A stretch of 64,000 nt of DNA, taken from contig JADKGC010000002.1 of the NCBI GenBank assembly GCA_016717205.1, forward strand, positions 868,001 through 932,000, given 5' to 3'. The DNA is from Candidatus Flexifilum breve (lineage in GTDB: Bacteria; Chloroflexota; Anaerolineae; Aggregatilineales; Phototrophicaceae). The position numbers were made by a program, and so were the translations under genes. Every line of letters begins with the position of its first letter. Within the stretch, counting starts at the first letter, position 1. Of the stretch, positions 16,016-23,906 are shown in pieces. Under the pieces are notes generated by a model, which made no database searches, had not been told where the DNA came from, and saw nothing but the letters and a program-made list of their open reading frames with translations.

Positions 16016-16101
16016 GAATTCGGGGAGGGGTCGGAATCTAACCTAATTAAGCACCCGCTGGTCTCCCCTCTCCTCTTTTCGGAGAGAGGTTGGGGGTGAG
16101 G
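16016..16101. repeat. Right half of the interrupted family B, then family A
   Basis: GAATTCGGGGAGGGGTCGG resumes after the insertion. A family A unit with CCCCTCTCC ... GGAGAGAGGTTGGGGGTG follows at 16063-16101. Bases 16102-16289 show nothing definite apart from a weak TATGCT at 16263. Confidence 0.82.
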
Positions 16102-16289
16102 TCACGCGCCGAGGTTAGGACTTCAAGATAGAAAAACCGATCCCATTTCAATTGGCGATATAGTTGAAAGGCCGCAGCGTGACCGAGCGTTTGGCTGACC
16201 GCTAACCGCCAATCGCTGCTCTTCTGAACGCTTCGGCGGCAATTCGGGTAATGTGTTACAGTTATGCTGGATTCAGGGATAAAACGACA

Positions 16290-17114
16290 ATGAAGAATGC
16301 TCTCGCTCTCTTGCTCATGCTGATGTTCGCTCTGGCCGCGTGCAGTGGCGCGCAGGCTGTCCGCAGCTTCACCAAAGGCGAAGAATACGCCGCCTACCCC
16401 TTCGCCGAATCCGGCACATTTGAAGAAGGCATCTACTCCGGCGCGGCGAATCTGCTGATCGAGGACGGCGCGTATCGCATCGAAGTGCTGCAAGGCGACA
16501 ACACGCTGTGGTGGGGGCAATGGGGCGCGACTTACGCCGATGTCATTGTCGAGGCCGATGTGCAGCAGATGACCGAGCCAAATCAAAACGCCTTCGGCCT
16601 GATGTGCCGCGTGCGCGGAACGGTCGGCCAGCCCGCCGCCGCTGATCCGGAACTGGCAGCCATCCTTGCCGATCCAACCGCGGAAGCCACCGTGGAGGCG
16701 ACGCTGGAAGCGACTGCCGAAGTCACCGCCGAAGCGACTGCCGTCGCGACTGCGGAAGCCACCATCGAACCTCAAGTCCTCCCCGCCGATCCGCGCAATG
16801 AAGGCGACGGCTACCTGTTCCTGATTCAGGGCGGCGGCCAGTTCGCGATCATGCGGGCGCGGGGGCGCAACCTCACGCCGCTGGTCAACTGGACGGGCAG
16901 CGACGCCATCAAGCAGGGCATGCAGACCAACACGCTGCGCGCCGTGTGCGTGGGCAATTATCTGGCGTTCTACGTCAACGGGACGTTCGTCGGCGAAGCG
17001 ACCGATGACACCTACCGCGACGGGCAGGTCGGCTTGGCCGCCAGCGCCGCGGATCGTCTCGGCACGATCATTCAGTTTGATAATCTGACCGTCTCACAGC
17101 CGGTGGCCGGATGA
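16290..17114 (+). CDS. Lipoprotein with LamG/DUF1080-like jelly-roll domain
   Basis: Surface lipoprotein of 274 residues. The signal MKNALALLLMLMFALAAC ends in lipobox ALAAC. The body reads as a concanavalin-like beta sandwich split in two: YRIEVLQGDNTLWWGQWGATYADVIVEADVQ and NAFGLMCRV in the first half, and GYLFLIQGGGQFAIMRARG, TNTLRAVCVGNYLAFYVNG, YRDGQVGLAASAA in the second. Between them is an insert of Ala/Thr/Glu repeats (ATAEAT type, about residues 130-165), probably a flexible spacer. The fold suggests carbohydrate binding; no catalytic residues are recognised. The TGA overlaps the next ATG as ATGA, so it is the first gene of a short operon. Confidence 0.75.
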   Translation: MKNALALLLMLMFALAACSGAQAVRSFTKGEEYAAYPFAESGTFEEGIYSGAANLLIEDGAYRIEVLQGDNTLWWGQWGATYADVIVEADVQQMTEPNQNAFGLMCRVRGTVGQPAAADPELAAILADPTAEATVEATLEATAEVTAEATAVATAEATIEPQVLPADPRNEGDGYLFLIQGGGQFAIMRARGRNLTPLVNWTGSDAIKQGMQTNTLRAVCVGNYLAFYVNGTFVGEATDDTYRDGQVGLAASAADRLGTIIQFDNLTVSQPVAG

Positions 17115-17866
17115 CCCAACCGCTCAACGCCGCGCCCCAAGCAGCGCCTATCCCACCCGATCCGGTGTTGGGCGCGGTGATCTCGAACCATCCGAGCAAT
17201 CGCCTGCGCCCGCTGATCATCGGCGGGTTCATCGATGGCATCGCCTATCTCACGCTCAACGCGACGCTCGCCACGCTCGATACGTGGTGGGCGCCGCCGC
17301 TGACGATCATCCTGATCGCCATTATTGTGCTCACAGTCGGCTGGTCGATTCTACACATTTGGAATCGCGAAATTGTCGTGTTTGAGCGCGGCTTCAGCTA
17401 TCGTGAGGGCTCGCAGACCATCTTCTTCCACTATGAGGAGATCGATGCGCTGCGCATGCGCGCGGAACGCCGCGCCTACTTCGGCGGGCTCCTGCGCCGC
17501 ACGATCTACCGCTTCACCGTCCACACACTGGCGGGCGAGACCTTCACCATCTCCAACCTGTATGTCCGCGTCGCGCAGTTGGGCGAACAGCTCAACCAGC
17601 GCGTGGATCGCGTGCTCATCCCTCGCTTCGAGCGCAAACTCGCGGCGGGCGAAACCATCCCCTTCGGCGAGCAGATCCGCTTGAGCGCGACAGGTTTACG
17701 CGCCGACAGCCGCGATCTACCGTGGGATCAGTTCGGCGGGTGGGAGGTCAAAGCGCGCGCGCTCCACCTCAAGAAGCGCGATGGCGCGGTGTGGGCGTCT
17801 GTTCCGTTGGCCGAGATCGACAATATCACCGTGCTCGTGCACTTCCTGCGAGAACGAACAAAGTGA
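17111..17866 (+). CDS. DUF6585-like membrane protein
   Basis: Protein of 251 residues. Two hydrophobic segments (about residues 33-55 and 60-82) form a hairpin. The cytosolic C-terminal part has a PH-like pattern (VVFERGFSYREGSQTIFFHYEEIDAL, FTVHTLAGETFTISN, LHLKKRDGAVWASVPLAEIDN) that I associate with DUF6585 proteins. Such proteins often appear next to the lipoprotein type encoded just upstream. It overlaps the upstream stop by 4 bp and the downstream GTG by 4 bp, so translation of the three genes is coupled. No molecular function is known to me. Confidence 0.65.
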   Translation: MTQPLNAAPQAAPIPPDPVLGAVISNHPSNRLRPLIIGGFIDGIAYLTLNATLATLDTWWAPPLTIILIAIIVLTVGWSILHIWNREIVVFERGFSYREGSQTIFFHYEEIDALRMRAERRAYFGGLLRRTIYRFTVHTLAGETFTISNLYVRVAQLGEQLNQRVDRVLIPRFERKLAAGETIPFGEQIRLSATGLRADSRDLPWDQFGGWEVKARALHLKKRDGAVWASVPLAEIDNITVLVHFLRERTK

Positions 17867-18315
17867 TTCCTGCTGATCTGTTTCCCAGCATGGTCGTCTT
17901 GGGCGAAATCGGCACAGCTTTCGCGCTCTGTCTAAGAGAACACCCTGTCGGTCGGGCTGGCGTGGGCGGTGTTGATTTCCATCCTGAGAATGATCCTCAG
18001 ACCATCTTCTCTTTTGATTTAGCAGTTGTCCTCGATAGGAACAAGCCCGTTACCCGCGTTGGGGCTGCGCCGTTTATGCCTGACATTGTTGCCGAAATTC
18101 AATCACCTGATCGAACACACAAAGCGATGGCAGATCGAGCCAGAACATATCTCGCCAACGGCGTGCGCGTCGTCGTGTTGATTTATCCAGCGACGCGCAC
18201 GGTCGAAGTGGTTACACCTGATGACACCACACTGCTCACCGAAAATGACACGCTGATGCTCGATTTGCTCCCCGGATTCGCCGTACCCGTCAACGCGCTG
18301 TTTAGCGGCATTTAG
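17863..18315 (+). CDS. Uma2-family (DUF820) nuclease-fold protein, N-terminally truncated
   Basis: Uma2 proteins are PD-(D/E)XK nuclease-fold proteins, abundant and often silent in cyanobacteria and Chloroflexota. The core is visible: FSFDLAVVLDRN in place of the usual PDVAVV strand, PDIVAEIQSPDRTHKAMADRARTYLANGVRVVVLIYP with the D-x-x-x-E-x-x-S pattern and Lys, and VVTPDD / LLPGFAVPVNALF at the end. With the GTG at 17863 (overlapping the upstream TGA as GTGA) the protein has 150 residues, about 40 fewer than usual, and lacks the N-terminal YELIDG-type segment. No such segment is readable upstream in any frame. The DNA is less GC-rich than its neighbours. It may be a decaying gene. Confidence 0.6.
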   Translation: MIPADLFPSMVVLGEIGTAFALCLREHPVGRAGVGGVDFHPENDPQTIFSFDLAVVLDRNKPVTRVGAAPFMPDIVAEIQSPDRTHKAMADRARTYLANGVRVVVLIYPATRTVEVVTPDDTTLLTENDTLMLDLLPGFAVPVNALFSGI

Positions 18316-18320
18316 CAGAA

Positions 18321-18740
18321 CTATTCAAATTCCAAGGTGATGACAAACTCGCGGGGTTCTGGTGGCAGTGTCTGCCAGACATCGCCGCCAATAGTTCCGG
18401 TCTGATAGCCACTGGCATTCACCTCAATGGTGAAAAACGCGCACGCGAAAGCGTAACCCGAGACCTGAAAATCACCTTGAGCGTCCGAGTGCGTTTCTAC
18501 AATGAGGTTCTCATCACCAAGACTCTTCATCAGAACCGTTAACCGGATTGCTGCTGCCTCAATCGGTTGCCCACTTGCATCAACGACGTGACCTGGCAAG
18601 TTAAACGCGACACCCGCGCAATCTTGATACACCATACGAAATGACATATTAGATAGCAGATACAAAACGATGACAGTCACTATAGCGAGGCAGATCACTG
18701 TAACGAGTGAGATGAGCAAGAACCAACGTTTGCGGCGCAT
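18321..18740 (-). CDS. Membrane-anchored protein with carboxypeptidase-regulatory-like domain
   Basis: Protein of 139 residues: a basic start (MRRKRW), one transmembrane or uncleaved signal segment (residues 8-30), then a small beta-sandwich of the carboxypeptidase regulatory / CNA-B type: LPGHVVDASGQPIEAAAIRLTV, then SDAQGDFQVSGYAFACAFFTIEVNASGYQ. It looks like a short surface anchor or adhesion stub. It converges on the Uma2 gene (5-base gap) and is separated from the next minus-strand gene by a terminator. Confidence 0.6.
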   Translation of the reverse strand: MRRKRWFLLISLVTVICLAIVTVIVLYLLSNMSFRMVYQDCAGVAFNLPGHVVDASGQPIEAAAIRLTVLMKSLGDENLIVETHSDAQGDFQVSGYAFACAFFTIEVNASGYQTGTIGGDVWQTLPPEPREFVITLEFE

Positions 18741-18783
18741 TGCCCCCCCTTACCGCAGCTGCAATTCTGAGTATAAGTATGAA

Positions 18784-18815
18784 AAGGCGATACCGGTTGG
18801 GATCGCCTTCATTTT
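18784..18815 (-). terminator. Intrinsic terminator after the Calx-beta gene
   Basis: On the minus strand AAGGCGATCCC, a short loop, and GGTATCGCCTT followed by TTCAT; the plus side has ATTTTTA, so it may work in both directions. Its stem is nearly the same as the one at 20988-21013. Confidence 0.7.
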
Positions 18816-18853
18816 TACACAGCGCGCTTTACGCGACCTGCAAGTGGCATCGC

Positions 18854-20881
18854 TTACCGCGTGAGTGGATCCACGCTGACGAGAATGAGCGTCCCCGGTT
18901 CGAACAGTGACGCGCAGGTGAAGTTCGGAAACTCCGGCACGGTGTAGCTGCCGATGATCTCCGCGGTGCGCGGCGCATGGCTCGCCGCCAGCCAGATCAG
19001 CGTCCCTTCGCCGCGCAAACACATGACGATCCCATTCTGGAAATAGGTCAGATTGCTGGGCGGCGGGCTGAAGATATCGACCGCTTGCAGTACGCCCAGA
19101 TCGAGCAGCCCCGGCACACCGAGATGCGCCGCACTATACAGCGGACTGCCCAACCAGGTGGTCGCGCTGCCGTTGTGATACAGCACGCGGCAGTTGATCG
19201 CGTTCGCCAGTCCATCCGGCACGCCCGTGCGCACGACCCCATCTACGCTGAAGTTCTCGCTGTCGCAGGTTGGGGAGGGTGGCGGCGGGGGCACGTCATC
19301 AATCGCCAGCGTGACGACCGCCTGCGTGCCGGGTGGGTACTCCGCCGCGCTGGAGCTGGTGATCGTATGCCGAATCGTGATCGCGCGGGGGGTATTGTTA
19401 TCCGCATTCGCCAGCACCGTGAAGGTGATCGTCTGCGGCGTCGTATCGCTGAAGGTCAGCGTAAACGGCGTGTTGTTCCCGTTGACGCTCACCTGATCGG
19501 TCGGGAATTCGACCAGCAAGGTGATAGGCGCGACGGTCGGCGTGGACAACAGGCGGATCGTGTAGCTGTTCGTTACGCCCTCGGTGAGTTGGAACGCGAG
19601 CGGCGCGAGGCTGAGGCCGCCATTATCGTTGTCGGTGATGCTCACGCTCACGGCTGTGATGCTCAAACCCGTGTAACCGCCCCCCGCCGCGGCGAAGGTG
19701 ACCGCTCCGCTGTGCGGCGTGCCCTCCGCCACACTGTCATCAACCGCCGTCACCGTGACCGTCTGCGCGCTGTTCCAATTCAGCGTTGTAAACGTGAGTG
19801 TCGGTTGATCAACACTCACCTGAGCATCCGGCGTGACGGTGATCGTCACATCCGCGCTCGGCTGACTGGTCAGCACGACGGTGAAGGTATCCGTCGCGTC
19901 GCCTTCGGTCACTGCCGTGCTGCCGCTGCTTTCGGTGATGGTGACTCCACTATTGTCATTGTCGGTGATGCTCACGCTGACCGGCGTGATGCTCAACCCC
20001 GTGTAACCGCCCCCTGCCGCGGCGAAGGTAATCGCGCCGCTGTGTGGGCTGCCCTCCGCCACATTGTCGTCGACCGCCGTCACCGTGACGGTTTGCGCGG
20101 TGTTCCAGTCCGTGGAGGTAAACGTGAGCGTCGGCTTGTCTACGCTCACCTGCGCATCCGGCGTGACCGTAATTGTCACATCCGCGCTGGGTTGGCTGGT
20201 CAACACGAAGGTGAACGTATCCGTCGCGCCGCCTTCGGTCACCGCCGTGCCCCCGCCCGACTGCGTCACGGTAACGCCCGGCGGATCGACAAGGTTCAGC
20301 GTGACCTGACTGGAGGTCGTGACCTCCTCCGTCGGCAAGCCCTCGTCGATGACGAGATCATACGTGAGGTTGACCGCCGTCCCGCTCACCGCGCCGACCG
20401 CCGGTATGAGGTCGTATTCGATGATGAGGTTCTCGGCGTCACCATCACCATCGTTGTTGATCGCGCTGCCGAAATCGAAGGAGAGGGTGCTGCCAATCAC
20501 GGTCACGCGAGACGCCGGAAATGTGAAGCTCGGTTCCGTTTCGTTTTGGATGCCGGCAAAGTCCCCATTGAAGCTGGGCAGCGTGCCAGCCAGATACGAC
20601 ACCCGCGCCGAGTTGTTGACATAGGTGAAACTGGCCCCCAGCACCGTATCGGTCCTGATCGAAATGGTCGTGGACTCCGGGAGTACAAACTGGATGCGCA
20701 GCGTGACGGTTTCGTCGGTGGCAATGTCAGCGCTCGATCCATCCGGCTGCGTCGCTGTCACGGGATTGGTAGTGGCATCTACCGTGAACGCGGTAGTGCT
20801 GATCTGGCCCTGCACAGGCGCAATCACACTGACCAACAGCACCGCGGACAGCAGTGTGAAAATGCACAACGAACGTCTCAT
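18854..20881 (-). CDS. Secreted protein with Calx-beta repeats
   Basis: Secreted protein of 675 residues with signal peptide MRRSLCIFTLLSAVLLVSVIAPVQGQ. I placed the start at 20881 because GAGG lies six bases before it; the ATG at 20893 has no site. Residues about 30-200 form a cadherin/DUF11-like domain (FSFDFGSAINNDGDGDAENLIIEYDL). Two Calx-beta-type repeats of about 108 residues follow, nearly identical (GGTAVTEGGATDTFTFVL, SADVTITVTPDAQVSVD, VTAVDDNVAEGSPHSGAI, SVSITDNDN), and a third, divergent one comes after. The C-terminal 130 residues (from PTCDSENFSVDGVVRTGVPDG) are a separate unknown domain with several Cys. Such repeats bind calcium and form stalks. No sortase or PEP-CTERM anchor is seen. 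Confidence 0.75.
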   Translation of the reverse strand: MRRSLCIFTLLSAVLLVSVIAPVQGQISTTAFTVDATTNPVTATQPDGSSADIATDETVTLRIQFVLPESTTISIRTDTVLGASFTYVNNSARVSYLAGTLPSFNGDFAGIQNETEPSFTFPASRVTVIGSTLSFDFGSAINNDGDGDAENLIIEYDLIPAVGAVSGTAVNLTYDLVIDEGLPTEEVTTSSQVTLNLVDPPGVTVTQSGGGTAVTEGGATDTFTFVLTSQPSADVTITVTPDAQVSVDKPTLTFTSTDWNTAQTVTVTAVDDNVAEGSPHSGAITFAAAGGGYTGLSITPVSVSITDNDNSGVTITESSGSTAVTEGDATDTFTVVLTSQPSADVTITVTPDAQVSVDQPTLTFTTLNWNSAQTVTVTAVDDSVAEGTPHSGAVTFAAAGGGYTGLSITAVSVSITDNDNGGLSLAPLAFQLTEGVTNSYTIRLLSTPTVAPITLLVEFPTDQVSVNGNNTPFTLTFSDTTPQTITFTVLANADNNTPRAITIRHTITSSSAAEYPPGTQAVVTLAIDDVPPPPPSPTCDSENFSVDGVVRTGVPDGLANAINCRVLYHNGSATTWLGSPLYSAAHLGVPGLLDLGVLQAVDIFSPPPSNLTYFQNGIVMCLRGEGTLIWLAASHAPRTAEIIGSYTVPEFPNFTCASLFEPGTLILVSVDPLTR

Positions 20882-20892
20882 CGAAGGCCTCA

Positions 20893-20920
20893 TTGGAGTT
20901 GTTAAGTTGGAGTTGTTAAA
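20893..20920. repeat. Tandem 14-base repeat in the leader
   Basis: TTGGAGTTGTTAAG followed by TTGGAGTTGTTAAA, just upstream of the start of the Calx-beta gene and downstream of a TATACT (minus strand, 20931-20926). Confidence 0.8.
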
Positions 20921-20987
20921 GTGTAAGTATACATGTATTAGAAATAACGTAAGGGTTTGCTCGTCTCAGTCATTGAGCGCAAACAAA

Positions 20988-21018
20988 AAGGCGATCCCAT
21001 GTGGGATCGCCTTCTACA
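20988..21018 (-). terminator. Intrinsic terminator after the decarboxylase gene
   Basis: Perfect 12-base arms AAGGCGATCCCA/TGGGATCGCCTT with a 2-base spacer. On the minus strand it is followed by TTTTTG. It ends transcripts from the decarboxylase gene. Confidence 0.85.
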
Positions 21019-21033
21019 ATTTTGGCGTTTTGG

Positions 21034-21093
21034 CCTCACCCCGCCGCGCTGCGCGCGACCCCTCTCCCAAGGGAGAGGGGTTGGGGGTGAGGC
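21034..21093. repeat. Family A palindrome
   Basis: CTCACCCCGCCGCGC ... CCCCTCTCCC AA GGGAGAGGGG TTGGGGGTGAGG, between the decarboxylase stop and its terminator. Confidence 0.88.
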
Positions 21094-21101
21094 TGATATA
21101 T

Positions 21102-22259
21102 TTACGCGACGTACACTTCGAACATGATCTGCTCCACATTCAGCGGAATGAATTCCGGAATGGGGAAACCATTGAACGCCGCCGCGTATTCGTTGGTGTA
21201 CGCGCCTGCATCCACAAAGACCAGACGGTCGCCAATTTCGACTTCCGGCAGTTCGATGTGCCGCGCGACGACGTCGCAGCTGTCGCAGGACGGGCCAGCG
21301 AGCGTGTACTTACGCATCGGACGGCCTTCGCCGTTCAGCACGCCGACAACCGGGGGGAAGCCTTCGTAGGTTTCCATCAGGCCATTGAACACGCCTGCGT
21401 CGAGGTACAACCACGTATCCGTGCCGCGCTGGGCAATGCCGACGACTTCCGCCATCATCTTGCCGCTGTCGCCAACCAGACCGCGACCGGGTTCGAGGAT
21501 CAGCATGAGGTTCGGGTGCGCCGGGATGTAATCCGCGACCGCCTGCATGACCGCCACGCCGATCTCTTCGACCGAGGGAATTTCCGCGTTGTGCCAGTGG
21601 CCCGCCGGGAAACCGCCGCCGATGTCGACGAAATACAGGTCATGACCGCGTTCCGCCGCCTGCCGCATGACGTCGCCGGACGCCTTGAGCGCATTCACCC
21701 AGTTGGCGACCTTGAGACACTGCGAACCGACATGGAACGACAAACCGATCGGCTGCAAACCGAGCTCCCGCGCCTGATCAAACAGGGCGAGCGCCGTTTG
21801 GCCGTCCACGCCGAATTTGCCCGCCAGCGGGAGGACGCTCCCGGTGTTATCCACGGCCAACCGGACGTAAACGCGGCTGCCAGGGGCAAACTTGGCGACT
21901 TTTTCCACCTCGTGCGTCGAGTCGACCACGCAGGCGTACACTCCCGCATTCTGCATCCGAGCGAGAAAAGTCGGGTTTTTAATCGGGTTGCTGCAAATAA
22001 TCCGTTGACCCGTCGCGCCGACTTCGAGAGCTCGATTCAATTCAGCCAGTGACGCGATTTCCAAACCGCCGCCGAGCTCCACCACTTCACGCATGATCAG
22101 CGGGTGGGCGTTGGCTTTCACTGCATAGTCGATGTGTGCGCCGGGGAAGGCGTTCTCGAAACGGTGGTACGTATTGCGGATGATGTCGAAATCTACGACA
22201 AGAGCAGGGGTCACGGTATTGGTGTCGTTTAAAACGGCGTCCATACGGACAGTGTTCAT
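21102..22259 (-). CDS. PLP-dependent ornithine/lysine-type decarboxylase (alanine-racemase fold)
   Basis: Fold-type III decarboxylase of 385 residues that removes CO2 from a basic amino acid to give a diamine. Motifs: YAVKAN at residues 45-50 with Lys48 as the PLP Schiff-base lysine, HVGSQ at 176-180, GGGFP at 214-218, EPGRG at 256-260 for the phosphate, GPSCDSCD at 322-329 with Cys325/Asp326 matching the active-site Cys-Asp of ornithine decarboxylase, and DAGAYT at 350-355. The size and the Cys-Asp pair fit ODC or dual lysine/ornithine decarboxylase; carboxynorspermidine decarboxylases look different here. It is divergent from an aldehyde dehydrogenase gene, and the shared 200-bp region holds an inverted repeat in its leader. 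A polyamine role is likely. Confidence 0.88.
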   Translation of the reverse strand: MNTVRMDAVLNDTNTVTPALVVDFDIIRNTYHRFENAFPGAHIDYAVKANAHPLIMREVVELGGGLEIASLAELNRALEVGATGQRIICSNPIKNPTFLARMQNAGVYACVVDSTHEVEKVAKFAPGSRVYVRLAVDNTGSVLPLAGKFGVDGQTALALFDQARELGLQPIGLSFHVGSQCLKVANWVNALKASGDVMRQAAERGHDLYFVDIGGGFPAGHWHNAEIPSVEEIGVAVMQAVADYIPAHPNLMLILEPGRGLVGDSGKMMAEVVGIAQRGTDTWLYLDAGVFNGLMETYEGFPPVVGVLNGEGRPMRKYTLAGPSCDSCDVVARHIELPEVEIGDRLVFVDAGAYTNEYAAAFNGFPIPEFIPLNVEQIMFEVYVA

Positions 22260-22288
22260 CGGCGTCTGGTTTCTCCTTCGCGAAACTA

Positions 22289-22325
22289 TTCACAAGCTGA
22301 ATAAAAAACAACCTTGTGAAGTATA
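22289..22325 (-). promoter_or_regulatory. TATACT -10 box and leader inverted repeat of the decarboxylase gene
   Basis: On the minus strand TATACT (22325-22320) overlaps by one base an 8-base perfect inverted repeat TTCACAAG (22320-22313) ... CTTGTGAA (22296-22289), spacing 16. The repeat would form a hairpin at the very 5' end of the mRNA or be an operator site. The loop contains a T6 run. No convincing -35 is seen. Confidence 0.45.
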
Positions 22326-22441
22326 CGACCGTTTTACTCAAAATAACGTTAGAATTTTTGTACATCTCGCCGAATTTTCTTCGCAAATCCCCCCTAAAAT
22401 AGGGGTTCATCTGCTAAGATAGGCTTTAAGACACAATTCTA

Positions 22442-22447
22442 TATAAT
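22442..22447 (+). promoter_or_regulatory. TATAAT -10 box before the aldehyde dehydrogenase
   Basis: Consensus TATAAT 13 bases before the ATG at 22460, so the mRNA would have almost no leader. Only a weak GGA precedes the start. No good -35 hexamer was found at 16-18 bp. Confidence 0.4.
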
Positions 22448-22459
22448 CAATGGAATAAC

Positions 22460-23902
22460 ATGACGGTCTTCACCTTCAAGCAGTTGATTGGCGGCGGTTG
22501 GGTCGATGCACTCGATCAAGGCACCTGGCAGCTAATCAACCCGGCGACAGAAGAAACGCTCGGCTTACTCCCCTTCGGCAACGCTCGTGATGCGGAAGCG
22601 GCGGTGGATGCGGCTGCGGCGGCTTTCCCGGCCTGGGCGAGCAAAACCGTTTACGAACGCGCTGATATCCTCCACCGTGCCGCCCAATGGATCCGCGGGC
22701 GCATTGACGAACTCGCAGTCATCACCACGCAAGAATGCGGCAAGCCCTTACGCGAATCCTCCGCTGAATGGCAGACGGGCGCGAACCTGCTCGATTGGTT
22801 CGCGGAAGAAGCCAAGCATTCGTCGGGGCGCGTCGTCCCGGCGCGGCGCGCGGATCGCCGCCTCTTGGTCGTGCACCAGCCGATTGGCGTGGTCGCGACG
22901 ATCACCGCGTGGAATTTCCCGGTTTACAACCTCGCCCGCGCGTGGGCAGCAGCACTGGCAGCGGGTTGCACCGTCGTCGGTCGGCCTTCCGAATACACGC
23001 CGCGCTCGGCGATGATGTACGCGCAAGCCCTCGTCGAAGCGGGTATTCCCGCGGGCGTGGTCAATGTGATCAACGGCGACCCGGCGGCGATGGGACAGGT
23101 CTTCCTGAAAGATGCCCGCGTGCGCAAGCTGCATTTCACAGGCAGCACGCGCGTCGGCAAGCTGCTCATGGACGGCGCATCGCAGACCGTCACGCGGTTG
23201 TCGCTGGAACTTGGCGGCAACGCCCCGGTGCTGATCTTCCCCGATGTCAACGTCGAAGTCGTGGCGCAGCAGGCGGTCACCGCCAAACTGCGCAATGCGG
23301 GGCAAGTGTGCATCGCGCCGCAGCGCTTCTTTGTGCACAGCCGCATCGCCGAAGAATTCATCGAACACACGGCGCGCTTCGCCAAAGAGGTCACGCTCGG
23401 CAACGGGCTGGAGATGTCGACCGACATGGGGCCGATGATCAACGCGACGCAGCGTGAACGTCTGAATACGATGGTTACCACCTCCGCGCAAAACGGCGCG
23501 GAAGTGCTCACAGGTGGCAAGCGCCCCGATCATCTGGCGCACGGCTACTTCTACCAGCCGACCGTGATCACGGGGCTGACCACCGCTATGCCGGTGTACC
23601 GGGACGAACTGTTTGGCCCGGTCATGCCGATCATCCCGTTTGGGGATGTAGATGAGGCAATTGCGCAGGCGAATAGTCTGGAATACGGACTCGCCGCGTA
23701 TGTGCAAACGAACGATTTGAAGACAGCTACTCACCTATACGAGAGATTGGAGTTTGGGATGGTTGCGATTAACGACTGGCTTCCGAGCACACCGGAAATG
23801 CCCTTTGGCGGCGTCAAGATGAGCGGCATGGGACGGGAATGCGGTGAGGAAGGTTTGCTGGAGTATCAGGAAGTGAAGGCAGTGTATATGGGAGGCATTT
23901 GA
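22460..23902 (+). CDS. NAD(P)-dependent aldehyde dehydrogenase
   Basis: Cytosolic aldehyde dehydrogenase of 480 residues, usual length, oxidising an aldehyde to the acid. Motifs: TAWNFPVYNLAR at 149-160 (cofactor loop), FTGSTRVGK at 226-234, general base Glu250 in LELGGNAP and catalytic Cys284 in GQVCIAPQR. The closest pattern in memory is the succinate-semialdehyde / aminoaldehyde group. Odd point: the usual KPSE motif before Glu reads GRPSEYTP (174-181), with Arg where a Lys normally contacts the cofactor ribose. It is divergent from a diamine-forming decarboxylase and 4 bp upstream of a GNAT gene, so an aminoaldehyde or succinate-semialdehyde step of polyamine breakdown is a reasonable inference. 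Confidence 0.9.
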   Translation: MTVFTFKQLIGGGWVDALDQGTWQLINPATEETLGLLPFGNARDAEAAVDAAAAAFPAWASKTVYERADILHRAAQWIRGRIDELAVITTQECGKPLRESSAEWQTGANLLDWFAEEAKHSSGRVVPARRADRRLLVVHQPIGVVATITAWNFPVYNLARAWAAALAAGCTVVGRPSEYTPRSAMMYAQALVEAGIPAGVVNVINGDPAAMGQVFLKDARVRKLHFTGSTRVGKLLMDGASQTVTRLSLELGGNAPVLIFPDVNVEVVAQQAVTAKLRNAGQVCIAPQRFFVHSRIAEEFIEHTARFAKEVTLGNGLEMSTDMGPMINATQRERLNTMVTTSAQNGAEVLTGGKRPDHLAHGYFYQPTVITGLTTAMPVYRDELFGPVMPIIPFGDVDEAIAQANSLEYGLAAYVQTNDLKTATHLYERLEFGMVAINDWLPSTPEMPFGGVKMSGMGRECGEEGLLEYQEVKAVYMGGI

Positions 23903-23906
23903 TACT

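Noticed and set aside
16047..16775. A 242-codon minus-strand frame covering the start of the lipoprotein gene
   Set aside because: It crosses repeat DNA and is antisense to a lipoprotein with a proper signal peptide; its own sequence is Gly/Phe/Arg low complexity.
18977..20905. A 642-codon plus-strand frame opposite the Calx-beta gene
   Set aside because: It is rich in Arg/His/Asp with no domain, and the minus-strand frame has a signal peptide, ribosome site and recognisable repeats. It is a shadow caused by high GC at third positions.
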